The notes: a model not told the origin generated them from the letters alone. 64,000 nucleotides of DNA from Urechis unicinctus (GCA_034190875.2 CM067355.1:36889494-36953493), one strand, 5' to 3'; numbered from the stretch's first letter, positions 38,931 through 52,815 are shown. Numbers and translations: made by a program.

Positions 38931-41364
38931 TCACCAATGTTTGATGGTCACACGAACATGCATATGTTTGCTATCATTACGCATAGAGCTACATTTGTAA
39001 ATTTTATGCATTTGCCAGCATTTATATGTCGAATTCATTCATACAGCGTGCTAAGGTTCTACATTAAGGCTGCTATATTATTATTGAGTATTAACATATC
39101 TACTGATGTACTGGCCGACTTGTTAGGTATTTGGAGCAAGGGAAAATTTATTTGGTCGTACAAGACAATATACAAATTGCAATGGGAAAAATAATGTGAG
39201 GGTTGGCCTGCTAGTAGTCTACAATAAATTGATGACTAGCATTAGCAATCAACCGTTTTATCCACATAGAACCAATACATCGTTACCAACGAGCGAATTT
39301 GCTATAAGAGCAATATGCCACAGTATGGCAAACATAGACTATTCAGTTAATAAGACGATGGACAAAGTGAACATTGGCGCCTTCATTGACTATAATAACA
39401 TCGCTGATGCATTCTCAACACAGTCATCTCAGTAATGTGCTGTTGAGGTAAACAAGCTATATGTAAATCTATGCCAAAATTCGCCATGCATGGCACACGA
39501 CACTCGTAGTGCTGAAACGAGCGCAACATTAGCTAAGCTGTCTGGGCCGCTCTTACTTAACTAAATCGCTTCGCATTTATATCATACTCCTTCGTTTTTG
39601 ATGGGTCATTGCTGTTAAAACTGTATTGCTGTTGTAAAACCTTCCTCATAACACATGATATTTATACGATAGAGACCTCTCTCGATACAATAACAGCCAG
39701 AGAAACCATATGCAGCTAGAGCTGCGGCAAACTAGACGTTGTTGGTTCTGCGATTCGTGGTGCTAATAGGTGGTTCTTATAGTTAGGTCTCGTATGTTAC
39801 GAACGTTTATAAAGCTATATCATGCCACAAAGGTGGCATATTATATGGTACTATTTGAAATAAACTCGTTGTAGAAAAAACCCCGGCGATGACAGATATC
39901 ATACACCCTTCCTGAGATGGGCCCGTTGTGATATAATATACCGATATACGACATTTTTATTTCATAAAATGCTGGATGCTATAGATATCATCCGTCGTCA
40001 TAAAGAGCCAACATGATGCAAATCATGTCACTACGGTTGGCCAGTTAGTGTATTGGGGGCTCGCCACTCATCCTCCGAAGCCAATAAAAGAATAAACAAG
40101 AGGCCAATGAACGCATGGGGGGGAACTTTATCAGGAAGTTTTTAAAATTTCAAAATTGCCCCAAAGTTACTATGGACTTATTGATGATCTAATATTTCTT
40201 TCGATGACCTTGACTTTAGTTTGCAATCAAGGTCATAATGAAGCCTCTGGGTTCTGAGCATCTTTGACACCTTCAGTTAAAAACAATAATTAAAAAAATA
40301 TGTTGAAAATTGCGTTCTGTATCGCGTGACAAAATAAATTAACAAACATTAATTCAGAAGCTAACCAACGTTGAACGTCACAAATCGCATGATATCACCA
40401 TCATCATTGTCGTATCATCGTAATCATAACCGTCGTCATTATCATCAGCATATTTTCAATGGGTTATCAAGGGTTATTCAGGCCCACTGCAGCGAGCATT
40501 ACACTATGTAGCGTTATGATGCGGTAGCGAGTTGGAAAAACATCAAACATACATGTATACATGCAAACGCGACTGACCAAGATAACTTGGCGATGCGATT
40601 CGCCAAGTTAAAAAAAGAAAAACAATTACGATCGTACAAGATTGGACTAAATTACATTGCAACAAATCATGTATGCGTGCCTGGTAAATTAAGGCATTGA
40701 TTTTTGTTTTATAACAACAGCTGTTGTAAATGCAAAATACGTTGTGAACCAACTATTTAGCAAACATGCACCTTTGCTTACATTGTCAGAGTTCATAAGA
40801 AAGTTATGACCATAGTATTACGCCTGTATACCTGTTGACATGTGGTTCTTCAGTTGATATGTCAATGCAAATTGATATATTATAAATAGTTTCATGAACC
40901 ATATGAATTTCTTGTATCACCTATCTTAGTATATAGCCGAGATGATTGAAATAAATTTAGCTAATCAATAATGTGATCACATTGTTTTTCTGCAAATATA
41001 TCAGGGCCCACCTATTTATGCTGTGCGAAAACAGCCTGCATACCCATGCATAACATAACGATGAAATACACATAAGAGCTAACATCATTTACACGTGTTT
41101 CATAATCATATTATTATAAGCGATCACGATTCAACAAATTTGCATGACCATCGCATGCATATGGATTTTATAAGCAAATACATTTATTAACAAAGTCATG
41201 CTGCCCGGGGCCATGATAGATTGACAATGATTTGGTTGACTCATGGAATAGTTTGGTTTTTTACATAGTACCGAGTCAATTCAACGAGCGTGTTCGGTAG
41301 TGTTCGTTTTCGCCTGACTCATGTATATAAATAGACACACATGTCACTGTTGCTCGGGGGGACA
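38931..41364. other. Intergenic, repeat-bearing
   Basis: No supported gene. It holds a degenerate ATC/CGT trinucleotide run (about 40392-40452) and the inverted repeat at 40583-40610. A stretch near 40250-40330 with CTGTATCGCG resembles 43083-43160, a diverged shared repeat. Confidence 0.5.
40583..40610. repeat. Perfect inverted repeat, 11-bp arms
   Basis: TAACTTGGCGA at 40583-40593 and TCGCCAAGTTA at 40600-40610 with a 6-base loop. Confidence 0.9.
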
Positions 41365-41483
41365 GGCACTCGAGTTCGAACATCATGATTTCTCTACACT
41401 AGCATTATTGTATATGATTCATATATCATAATGCTAGTGTAGGGAAATCATGATGTCCGAACTCGAGTGCCTTCGCTCGGGGG
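41352..41483. mobile_element. 107-bp hairpin, MITE-like, with flanking direct repeats
   Basis: Positions 41365-41471 fold back on themselves: GGCACTCGAGTTCG on the left pairs with the end at 41471, and CATGATTTC and CTACACTAGCATTA pair through to the centre near 41418, with a few mismatches. GCTCGGGGG occurs on both sides (41352-41360 and 41475-41483) and could be a 9-bp target duplication, with a few extra bases between it and the arms. No coding capacity. An extended fold-back MITE is the simplest reading; a hairpin RNA precursor is an alternative. Confidence 0.7.
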
Positions 41484-41529
41484 TATTGTCTTGAATGCCT
41501 GTGCCCGATGATCTGAGCAGAAGGCAGCG

Positions 41530-43000
41530 GCGACCTTTGTTCAGCGTGCTAAGTTAGCTGTTGGGAATAAGCAAGCGAAAAGCCAACAGAAATGGCACCC
41601 GCTGTTCTTCAAGCTTGATTCATGAGACAACTGTCGGTAATTAAACAAAAGAAGTTAAATTCTTATGTTCCGGATTTTATGCGCTTTCTTCGAGTGTAAA
41701 GCAATTCACGAAGCAACCATTCACGGACAAACGACGCGATTGCTCCAGATTTATGTATTGATCAAGTTAGTTGCTCGACAACAGGTTGAAATCGCCCAAT
41801 TCAAGGGGTTTGGGTTATTTTCTAACGATGTTGCAAGTAGGCTATTGTATCAAGACACGTTAAATTATATCAATTTGGCTGAAACTATACATATGATTGC
41901 TAGTGTAAGCAATAACATCAGTGAAGTTCATAGAATTCACAATGATGGGCAGAGGGAAGGCGCTCTATATTCTACATACATTTTGAAAGTCAATTGGACT
42001 GGTCCGTGGTGCGCGACTTGCTGGCTTCCCGCCAAGCAGCCAGCAGCGGCATCTTTTGAGCAGCGCGGGATTCCGTCTGTTGTAAACAAACCAGCGCCGA
42101 GCCAGCGGAAACGACATCCACTGTACTTCAAACTTACTTTGTGAGAGATCGGTCGGTTATTTACATCAGTCATACATTAGTCAAATGTTCAGAATTGAAT
42201 GGGCTTCCTTTGAAAGGAAGGAAATTCGCGATACGACCATTCACGACGGACAAACGCAAATTTTAATTTTAATTCGTTCGTGACCGAAAATGATGTCAGC
42301 GACTTCCGCAAAAGAATTATAATTCGGTTAACGCTCTCCATGGTAACATTTGTTTTATGACCCTCGAACAATATTGTCGGTTTTATAAGCGATCGAAAAT
42401 TTCTAGCCAATTTCAGCTGTTTTCCAAAAGTTTACCTGCGATTCGTGAGAAAACTACGCAAAATTCGTGCTGATATGCTGCGTACGAAATGTTACTAGAA
42501 TAGTAACCTACAAATTCATGGAAAATTGTTAAAATCGACCCAGTATTATTAAACAATTCGGGGTGTTAATGCATTTTGGCGGCGGTTTTTGAGCTTTCAG
42601 CTGAGTTTGTCAGAAAACTATTTAAAATATACAATTAGACTGATTCGTTACAAGTTCGGAAGTGCATGGGCTATCTTCAGGTGCAACCATTTATACAATA
42701 CGACCATTAACGACGGAGAAACGACGTCTTAACTTCTTATTGTACAGCCTAATTACGTTGTTTTACTCGTAACCGGTAGTGACGTCATCGACATCTAAGA
42801 AAAAAATCTTAACTTTCGACAGCCACTGCTTCTAACAATATTCGACCATCCATCGAATATTGTCGAAGTTATACGCGATTAAAAAATGTGGTAAAACACT
42901 ACCACAAATTTTCGAGTGGGGGCTACGGGGCGAAATGTGCATATTTTATCATGACATTTGTAATGAATAGTTGGCTAATAAACAAGGCTACAAGGGAACA
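41530..43000. repeat. Diverged tandem units, period about 465-520 bp
   Basis: CTGTTCTTCAAGCTT at about 41602 corresponds to CTGTACTTCAAACTT at about 42121. ACCATTCACGGACAAACG near 41717, ACCATTCACGACGGACAAAC near 42237 and ACCATTAACGACGGAGAAAC near 42701 mark three units. Divergence is substantial. Confidence 0.7.
41665..42144 (+). CDS. Open frame of 159 codons, unknown, overlapping tandem units
   Basis: An ATG frame starts MFRILCAFFECKAIHEA. Its C-terminal part (AAASFEQRGIPSVVNK, then SQRKRHPLYFKLTL) resembles the end of a short frame in the preceding unit at about 41526-41631 (AATFVQRAKLAVGNK, then SQQKWHPLFFKLDS). Both end in a stop at the same place. That shared end suggests a duplicated terminal coding module rather than chance, but no domain or splice structure was identified. 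Confidence 0.3.
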   Translation: MFRILCAFFECKAIHEATIHGQTTRLLQIYVLIKLVARQQVEIAQFKGFGLFSNDVASRLLYQDTLNYINLAETIHMIASVSNNISEVHRIHNDGQREGALYSTYILKVNWTGPWCATCWLPAKQPAAASFEQRGIPSVVNKPAPSQRKRHPLYFKLTL

Positions 43001-43061
43001 AAAAATTGACAAAATCTCACCGTAGGTAAAGATGATGTCAAGAATTGAAAAATCAAAAACC

Positions 43062-43092
43062 TGACCTTGACCTTATTATGAGGTCAAGGTCA
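43062..43092. repeat. Perfect inverted repeat of TGACCTTGACCT
   Basis: TGACCTTGACCT at 43062-43073 and its exact complement AGGTCAAGGTCA at 43081-43092 are separated by 7 bases. Each arm is two abutting AGGTCA nuclear-receptor half-sites. A regulatory role is possible but not shown. Confidence 0.85.
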
Positions 43093-44414
43093 AAAACAAT
43101 TTCGAAAAATTTCAAAAATTGCGACCTGTATCGCGCAAAAAATATTGTGAACAAACCAACATGCATAGCCACAAACACGACTAACCAACATAACTTAAAA
43201 ACCTCGTACGACATGATGTATGAATTTATGCCATTGCCAATGCAAGCAGATATTTGAAAGCTTACTAACGGTGCGCATGCACAAACTCCCCATCTCACCA
43301 CTCCATTTACCGCTCCAGGCACAGCAACTTACATTGTACCATGCGAAAGAAGTGCTGTGTACATGTTTTATGCAATATGAAGGATCGTAATCAGGTGAGG
43401 GTTGTTTCAATTTATAAATCTAACGTCCAAGGCAGCAGATGAGTAACAATGCAATTAGTAAATTTCATGATCAGTTATGTCAGTTGACATAGCAATGGCT
43501 GCAGTTGGGATTGTGCAGGGGGAAGCAACTTAAACAGGAGTAGAAATGAAATATTCCTTCACAGATTTCGTTATCATCACTCGTTTATTCAATGATGGTA
43601 CTGCGAGAAGTTCGTTTTTTGTCGGCACACATACATGTCCGAGCTGAAAGCTACCTGCACAGTGACGTTTATTGAATGATCATTGTCAATTTATGTCGTG
43701 CTTTTTTATGTCTTGTTCAAACGCTTCAAACTCACTAATTATCGTTGATTCCCCATGCACCAGTCCTATGTCGGTTAACGATAGAACACTCTCCCAAATC
43801 ACTATCTACTGTTTAGTGTCATGTTTATATCGCTCGGTCTAAAGTTGTATCATGCTATATCCTTTAATATAAAAGGCAATAATTACCAGCAATGGAGAAA
43901 TATGTTCCAATCTAGAGGCGAAAACAACCCAGGTGGATACTGAAGATAACATCCCTTTGATAAATAAAACAGTCCCCAAGAGAGATGTTAACCAGCTTAT
44001 AGGTAGTTCCTTATAACGTAGTGTAGGTTTTTAAAGGAAGTTTATTTAAAAAAACCTCGCATTTGGGCTCTGAAAACACCCACAACCATTCGCCCAATAA
44101 GCATTGATCCCAAGGAAAACAGCACGCAACTGTAATACATCTCTACATATGTTCACTAAGTGCATGATATTCTGCTGAAAACAAGAATGGTTTAATGCTT
44201 TGTTAATCATGTTAAGATAAGCAATCAACATAATTGCTTGTACAACTGACATATACAGGTATGTGGGGGTCACTGTAAAATGTAATACGAATTGCTAACA
44301 GTATTAACCTTTTAGACAAAACCTTTGATTGTATGTCTAATGATTACAATGCTTTGTAATTCCTCTTTAGAAAGATAATAAAAACTATGGCTCATAAAAT
44401 GATCCAAGCTCACA
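43093..44414. other. No gene recognised
   Basis: Short frames only. The first 150 bp resemble the repeat near 40250. Confidence 0.5.
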
Positions 44415-44645
44415 GTGAGCGTTTCGAACCAGCAGTATCTCATTGTAATTACTGCACTTTTAATCAAATGGTTGAGGTAATATTACATAGTAACATAGTC
44501 CAACCTGTCATGTATGTCCAGCGCGCAGGGAGTGTTTCAAATCAGCAGTATTTCAATTTGGATCAAATGATTGAAATTATACAGTTACGGAGGCAATATT
44601 ACATAGTCACAGCGTCCAACCTGTCACGTATGCCCATTACTAGCA
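44415..44645. repeat. Two-copy diverged tandem repeat, period about 113 bp
   Basis: GTTTCGAACCAGCAGTAT at about 44421 corresponds to GTTTCAAATCAGCAGTAT at about 44534. Both units carry ATATTACATAGT and GTCCAACCTGTCA. A 92-codon ATG frame (44387-44665) runs through both units without a stop, which could be chance. Confidence 0.8.
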
Positions 44646-47633
44646 ACGAACATACCGCTCCATGAAGGGTTAAAATATGCATACATCAGACCAGAGACAA
44701 CAGTGGAACTGCCTTTGAATCTAGTGGACACAGCATTACCTGTATCGTATCACGAATGAACCCGGTCATAGCATAGCCATCAAAGTCCAATCAACACGGT
44801 TTGATTGTTCCCGAAATGACAATATATAGCTAATAGGTTTAATTATGTTGTTGATGAAAGCAAGTTGAAGTGGGCGCCATGGTTTAGCGGGTATTCGCTA
44901 CCAAGACATGACGCAACAAATTATACATCGCATGGTAGGATGCAAAGCCTACATTAACGCATGATTGATTTTTCCCTATGCATCTTTGTGATGTTGGCTT
45001 ACACCGTCTAAAGTTGTAAACATACTTAGGTTGATGTCGATGTATGTAAAACTGCTCTCGCTCTCTCTGACATCATCACTTACCATCCAGCATGCTAGTA
45101 ATCGTAAGTTATTGAATAACACGCCACTTCGACAAAATTATCTATATTTGGATGCCAACGTTTGAACTAATTTTTCACTTAGATGACTGTAAACAATGCT
45201 TTGGACTAATCAAAATAGGACAAATACTCGACACAGACTTAAACACTGACCAAATGTGTATTAAAATGGAGTTAACAATTACAACTATATTTCGATTGGC
45301 TTTATTTGAACAATCTGAGGGGAACGGAAACAAATAATGAAACCATTGAAATAATGAATTAGATCATAAGAGAACCGAGAATTTCAATATTAAGTAGTAC
45401 TGAAGTACCAATTTCTTGTAACAAGTGTCAATTAACCTAGTTCGTCAAACTTCTGTTGGTTATTATCAAAACCAGTACAGTTTACTGCTTTGCATTTATG
45501 AGCTGTCTATTGAGGTGCCCTTTCTCCTCTATGATGTTCAATAGCACCACTTGACGTCTGAACAAAAGCTTACTCAACCTCTTGCCATTTTTTTAACCCA
45601 GTCCCTCACTTCCTGAAGAGTATGGAGACATCGTTTCTGAATATTGAATATCAAAAGCTCGGAAAAGTAACATAAGTGTTGATGTAATCCCATATTAAGC
45701 ATAAGCAAATAACTCGCCCAAAAGTTATTAATTTATGCTGTAGTGAAGTATATGGGGATAACAATACACGTGACAACTACACAAAACCGATGCCTGCAAC
45801 CTAACCTCACCCAAACCTGCCACCATACATCCCATTTCCCAGTCCAACACACCCTCATGCGCTCCCTCTCCTTCCTGATGGACCGGTCAGCGTTTAATGA
45901 GTTTTATGTTATGACCCGGCGACGCGTGCAGTATAGCCCTTCCCCTCCTCGCGAACAAGCACGAGTATGATAATGGCACCGCCGGCGTCTTTGTAATATG
46001 TTCATGTTTAATTAAATCCAATCGACTGACTAACCAACCATTCAATTAAATTCACAAAGTCGAATAGATACAATAACGACCGAATAACCCTCTCATCTCG
46101 TTCATTATTCTAGGGCAGGTATCCACTGACTACCTGCGCTGCTGCGATCAGACGATAAACAGACTAGTCTACCACATTCCACCAACCAATACAACAAAAT
46201 AATTAATTCTGGACTTCGTCTTTTTCATTTTGTGCTTTTTTATGGGATTATTGATCCGCCAATTGCAAAATGTTAATGCATATAATATGCAGAGTGCTGG
46301 ATCTGATGATAAGTCAAGTATGTGCTTAACATTTGTTGCTTAACATTTATCAGAGATAGGTATCATAGATTTAAATAAAGACACCCTTTTTCTTTTTCCA
46401 AATGATTTCCAGATTAATTCCATGCGTTGTCCCCGCTGTAAGTGAGTTTGGTATTTGTTGGTGTGTGTGTGTGAGTTTGTGTGCGTGTTTTTGCGAGAGA
46501 TAGAAAAAGCGTGAGTGCGTGTGTAGTACCGATAAAATGACTTCTATCGCTGCCAACCTTTCGGAATGTCAGCCCGTAATGACAAGATGTCATCGTTATA
46601 TTATATGATTCAGGACAACTTCGTGATGCTAGATCGGCGGTATCTTCACCTTGCAAAATGTGGCCTTATTAGGTTCGCAAGGCTATACTGCAGTGGCCAC
46701 ATAAAATAAATGTTCCAAATAATATTCTGGTCTAACATACACATATCACTTCGGTAACAGGCACCGTAAGCCAAGCCTAAGACATCTGATAGAGTTACTA
46801 AGTCATAAACATCACTTGAAAGCGGAAAATTTGACGTGTATATGTCGGACACTGTGGCTGGATCCTCTGAACAATTGTCAGCTTATGTATGTAACATGTA
46901 AAGACTGGGTCTGTTTTAAAACCCGCGTGAATCACTCTGCAGGTGCATCAGTATTTTGTTTCACATTATTTTGCATACAGTAACTGCATCAGCTTATGAG
47001 GATTTCACCCATGAGCTTTTATATGTAAGGCAGCAGATGGTTTCGTGTTTATGATAGACATTTGACTACAATGTATTTCGCGTCCATAAAACCTTAATTA
47101 TCTCTCAATGGGTAACGGGTCGGCGAACATGTTTCCTTTTGGTGCGTTTGCCCTCGTTAAGCCGAAGTATCTTCGTGCTTTTTTTATAGCTGTCGTCAGA
47201 TCTTCAGTTACCCACTCATAGATGTGATCTGTTCATCAGCCCTCGTCTAGTGGCTGCAGTTAGACTGCTCTCGGCTTGTGAAGCACATCCATTAGTCGGT
47301 TTTCTACTGGTACTCAAATGGCCTCTTATCGTCAAGCTGAGTTACAAAAAAGTGGCCGTGCGATCGATCTATAAACGACAGACAGGGCTTTGGGTCATTG
47401 CATTCATAGCAATATCACTTTCGTACAGTAATTAAGACGATTGGGTTCCAGTGGTTGCTGCCCGGGGAAAATAATGACTATTTCTGTTTATCCTGGTGTC
47501 CGCAACATGAAGTAATCATCACAACAGCGGGCTTTCTATGAGTATTACGATTCACTGAGATTCGCTCAAAGCAAATATTCTTTTCAATATAGCGAAACAT
47601 CTTTGTTGACTTGCATAATATGTTCATTACATA
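44646..47633. other. Intergenic, weak candidates only
   Basis: A tRNA-like head (GGTTTAGCGGGTATTCGCT near 44881) lacks a B box. An open stretch at 45743-45970 ends MTRRRVQYSPSPPREQARV and is basic and proline-rich, but has no clear splice sites. A GT-rich stretch at about 46458-46490 is a short degenerate microsatellite. Nothing is firmly supported. Confidence 0.45.
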
Positions 47634-47888
47634 CCTGTAACGAAAACAAATGCTAGTTATGCACACTGCAGATATAAACCCTTGCTTGTTTGTGGCTAAA
47701 TAAATCAATGGCTTCAATGGATTACACAACTTGTTGTGTGTAAACCATAAACGTCGACATCCGTAGCTATTATCAGGATCAATAACTTTGCAGCCGCTAC
47801 CAGGATATTTTAAAAAGTAGCCCAGCAAACACACCAGACTTAATACTATTTGTAATAACTCACTTTGTCCTGGCAGAAGATTTATCAT
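47634..47888 (-). CDS. Candidate first exon, unknown protein
   Basis: The minus-strand ATG at 47888 opens a frame MINLLPGQSELLQIVL with a hydrophobic segment (IVLSLVCLLGYFL). It ends at a strong donor, TTACAG then GTATGT (at about 47633). A later hydrophobic part (GFISAVCITSICF) follows CNPLKPLIYL. No family can be named and no matching acceptor exon was found. Confidence 0.2.
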
Positions 47889-50844
47889 GTAACACCTGTA
47901 CTGCCATTATCCCTTTTCCAGAAAACACCATCTGTGTGACCAAGCAATGAAAGTAGTTGTAGTTAGATATTCGCGTTTATTGCCATACCTGGCACACCTG
48001 TGCTCGTTGAAGTATGGCCTGTAATGCAAAGCTTAACTGGATATTTCATGATTAAAAGAAGTGTTGATGATATCATCGTATATGACTTGTGTGTTCACTG
48101 GACATGACGCACGTGGAACTTGTGTGTAACATTTGAACTGACTAGAAGCATTGTATTTGACTTGGCTTATTCATCGCTTGGTGATACAGATGGCGTTTCC
48201 TGGAAATGGGACTATGGCAGTACACATGTTGCATGGTAACGTTGCAGCCTTCTGAATGGACAAAGCGAGTTCTCGTCAACGGCATCAAGTCTGGCGTGTC
48301 TGCGGTGCTGGATTAGTCTTACTTGTACTTTGTAATTAGGTCAGGTCAAACGGTAATATGAATATATGCCGTTCTGCTTCAACATTTTCGGAGCGTGCAA
48401 GAAAACGCGTTTGGCTTATGTGCTACATAACGCATCTAGAAAATAAAATATATCAAGACCCTGTACAAGTCCTAAGGCACCAAAAAACTTAACCCCAATC
48501 GATGCTAATCTTCAAGAAATGCCATCTATATATAATTTCCGAAAAATCGCGTTACGATGACCGCCATTTAGGAAAATATTGGGTCGCGTGATTTGCCGCG
48601 ATATCCCGCCGCCTCATCCTCATTGCCTTAGCATTAGTCGTTGATGGGTCACGTCATTCCGAGCATGCGCGATGCACGTGATCTTGAACTTGAAATCAAA
48701 TTGATCACTTGGGTATGTTTGGTGTTTGGTAGTTGTATGAAGCGATCTCAAGATTTTTACATTGCGGAGGCCAACATTTAAGAGAAAGTAAGACGTCTAC
48801 GCAGACGTCTTGTAGGGCTACACCACCCCATGTGGTTAGCATACAGCTGATAAAAACGCTCGCGGGAAGGCCAGGGACATCGGATGACTGACAATATGTA
48901 CAATGTTACAATTGCGACATGTAACCAAATAGAACCGGATGAGGAACCAGTGTGGTAAACTAAAGTGCCTCCAAATCCAGTCACGGAATTCCTTTTGATA
49001 TCCTCATCTCTATTATTCTTTCATTTTACAAACTTATGTTGATCATCACATGATAATTCAGCTTTATAACAATTATTGTAACATACGTTGTATCATCAGT
49101 CACTTGCAATCAAATTGAATAATTATTAATTTGGATAATAAATGAGGGTTGAGTAACTACTAGATTTGCCCAATGGGTAGTGAATGAGAGATTGAGATGA
49201 GTGAAATGTGGTCCTGCAAGTTGACTTATCTATTTATTAACTGATAATTTGCTTCAATACTTTATCGCTTTTATCAAATGTTAATCACAATTGCTTGTGC
49301 GTCTGTAGGCCTATCCGTCTGTATGACCATCTTCGTCTCCCACACGAATGCAAAGTGGTCCACTTGTGCAACTGTTAACGGGGAATCCACTGCATTACTT
49401 TACATTAAGAAACCCTACATTTGACAATGGACATGCATTCACTCCATAGAAGCCATGCCATTTCGGGTTTGTATATTCGCGGGCATTAAATTGGTGTCAC
49501 GGCTGTAATCTCTGATAAGCTCACATTTATTTCCCCGCGCAATTTCGCATTCATTCTAGCAGCAACGAACAGCATATAAATAAAATTTGAGTGGTAGTTG
49601 TCAATAATTGATTGAGCAGTTTCAGTAAACAGAAGTTATAAAGTGCTCCTCGCTAATCAGTTGGCTTAGTAATGAATAGTATATTGCCTACAATATGTAC
49701 GTTTTTCGAGGCTAATCACTCTTCCAATTTGGCGCAGACCAAAGTAGAGGCAAGCATTTTGACTATCATTTGTTTGACCACATTGGTAAATTGGTAGTGC
49801 GGGTTAGGCTGTCATTCTAATGTAAGCAGCGTCGTTGGCTCCACGCCTTTTTTATATTACCATGCATATCAGGAATACAAATACCAGGATAAGGCGATAA
49901 TGAATATCATGTTGCTGAAGGTCAATTAGTTATTCTGACAGCTTTCATAAACAAGACGTCTGCAAGTCGACAAAGGCCATTGATTTGATCGTTGGGAGAG
50001 TTACCTCAGCATTGTGCAATTTTTATTGTCACTGTTATATGGGCCCTATGCAAATATGGGCAGCAGCAACAACTTTCAAGCCCGCCATTTCGTCGGATCA
50101 CAAACTGCAACAAGCAACATTTCGCCCACTGCTCATAAGAGGATAACGGAAGATCCGCACACAAAACGCAATTTCCTTGTCAGTTATCCAATATATATTG
50201 GCAATACTTGGCAGATGTATCTGGCATAATATTCAAGCATCGTCTGTCGTCTTCTCTTGAGCCATTAATGTTCCTTATGTTTACGGGAGAAAAGCAGATA
50301 TAGAATATGTCTATATCGACGAATGCGCTGCCCATTAATTCTCACAGTTAACGTCATGAATATTGTTCACACAGTGAATCATCAGTCAATAATGCTCCTC
50401 TCGCTCTTTATGAGACAAGATATTCTAGGAAACGTTCATAATGTGGACATCGAAAAAGTTCGCAAAACGCTACCGATGTCTCATGCTGATCACATCTGCA
50501 ACAAATATTATGATTCTTATCCCTGATGACGGAAAATGATTTCCAAAATTCTGTAATCCGCAAATATACGCAAATATGTATGTTCACGAAAGGTTGGATT
50601 TATACGTATAAATTAGTATCAGGAACATTCGTGGACGACCCTAAGAGGACCAAAAGTATAAACCTGGAATACAAAAGTGACAACAAGATTTTTAAATTGC
50701 AAAACTCATTGATTATATCATTGAATGTGTGCGGAAATAAATAAATAATGATAGCAAAAAATGTCCATAAATAATGAATCTACTAAAGGTTAGCTATAAA
50801 AAATGTCCACGAAATGTTGGAATCTACTATATATAGGTTGCATA
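47889..50844. other. Intergenic, no supported gene
   Basis: Frames up to about 70 codons, none with domain features or good splice signals. Confidence 0.5.
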
Positions 50845-51517
<673 letters not shown>

Positions 51518-51688
51518 AAATGGCTGATATCAACCTAAGCGTGCTATTGCAAGGGTAAAGGGTTGCTCCAAAAAGCAGTTCGTGTTAATGGTGTTTACTT
51601 ATTATGAAATCGTGTTAAATAAAGATCACATGCCCCCCATTACCGCCCCTTCATATATTACTACATCCTCCATAAAGACACAGGTGTT

Positions 51689-51720
51689 CCTTGTCCGGCA
51701 TTGTCCGGCATTGTCCGGCA
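51689..51720. repeat. Three 11-bp tandem copies (TTGTCCGGCAT)
   Basis: TTGTCCGGCA is repeated three times in a row, at a spacing of 11 bases. Short minisatellite. Confidence 0.9.
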
Positions 51721-52506
51721 AACTTTACGAGGCCGGCCCCAAGAGGCCTAAACTGGAATCCATATCTTCCCACGCATAATTAATGGCGGTAATCGTCGGA
51801 ATTACTCCACAACCCAACCGCAAGACTAGGCACGATTTCATGGTGGGAGGGAAGACAGCCACTGTGGCATCCTCTCCGTTCTTTCAGAATGAGGGGAGCT
51901 TAACCGACGGACACGAGGTTGAGGTGGGGTGGCTATTCTAGCAGTATGAGGTCGCCTCATTTATTGTTGTTCGAGCGTGTCATGTTGTAGTGTCATGAAG
52001 GGGATGATGAAAGGAAGATGCTTCTCTGGTGTGGGAGCGGTGGGCTAGCTAGGGTAGGGATGATCAACTTGTAAAAACCGGACATTGGAACGGAGTTCGT
52101 TCTATTGGTACCGATTGATTGGATTTAGATTACAGGCGGAGAGGGTAGCCAACCACCATAGCAATTCGCATTGTTCCTCCACCCATTCACTGACGCAATG
52201 GGCTATATCAATGTAATTGGTCATATTTGTTGATCTGTTAGAAAAACATCGGGTTATTAATGCGTTGGCTTCTTAAGAAAGGGAAATATTGTCCCTCCTT
52301 CACAATGAGTGGCGGTACTGGCGCACCGCCACTCATCTACACTACACCACTTATTACAGCTTGTAAAGAATTCGAGATTTTTGCTTCCTGTGTTCGAAAG
52401 CAGAGCTTTCAGGTGACCTCTAACAGGAAGGCTACGCCTCCTGTTAGTATGTAGGTGACCATTGGCCAAGGTGTCAACTGCGTTTGGGGTTATTTATCAC
52501 CTTGAG

Positions 52507-52815
52507 TCAAACATGGAGCGTGACACCTTGTTGAGGTGTAGCTTTTATATCTTGTGACCATAACCGATCAACATATTCATCCCATGGCTGAAATGCATCT
52601 TTTTGAAAAGAGATTCCTTTTACTCTGCCTTTTGATCTCGCCCTCGTCAGGATCGAGTACATCTTTGGGCGCAGGCCAACATACTCCCTGATGGGCACAC
52701 CAGCACACGCATCTTTCATTTTTCCTTGCACCTTCTTATTTACTTTACTGAACCGTAGTTCTGTCGACTGAACCCTGGTTTTGTCTACTTTGAATACGTG
52801 ATGAATGGAAGACAC
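52507..52815 (-). mobile_element. Polinton polymerase B C-terminal fragment (fossil)
   Basis: The minus strand contains KVQGKMKDACAGVPIREYVG followed by LRPKMYS and KGRVKGIS. The combination of KMKDE-like, IREFVGLRPKMYS and K.KGI is the typical end of Polinton-type protein-primed polymerase B. The fragment lacks the catalytic core. Confidence 0.75.

Noticed and set aside
44875-44950. tRNA gene or tRNA-derived SINE head
   Set aside because: There is an A-box-like stretch, but no B box of the GGTTCGAATCC type and no cloverleaf could be drawn.
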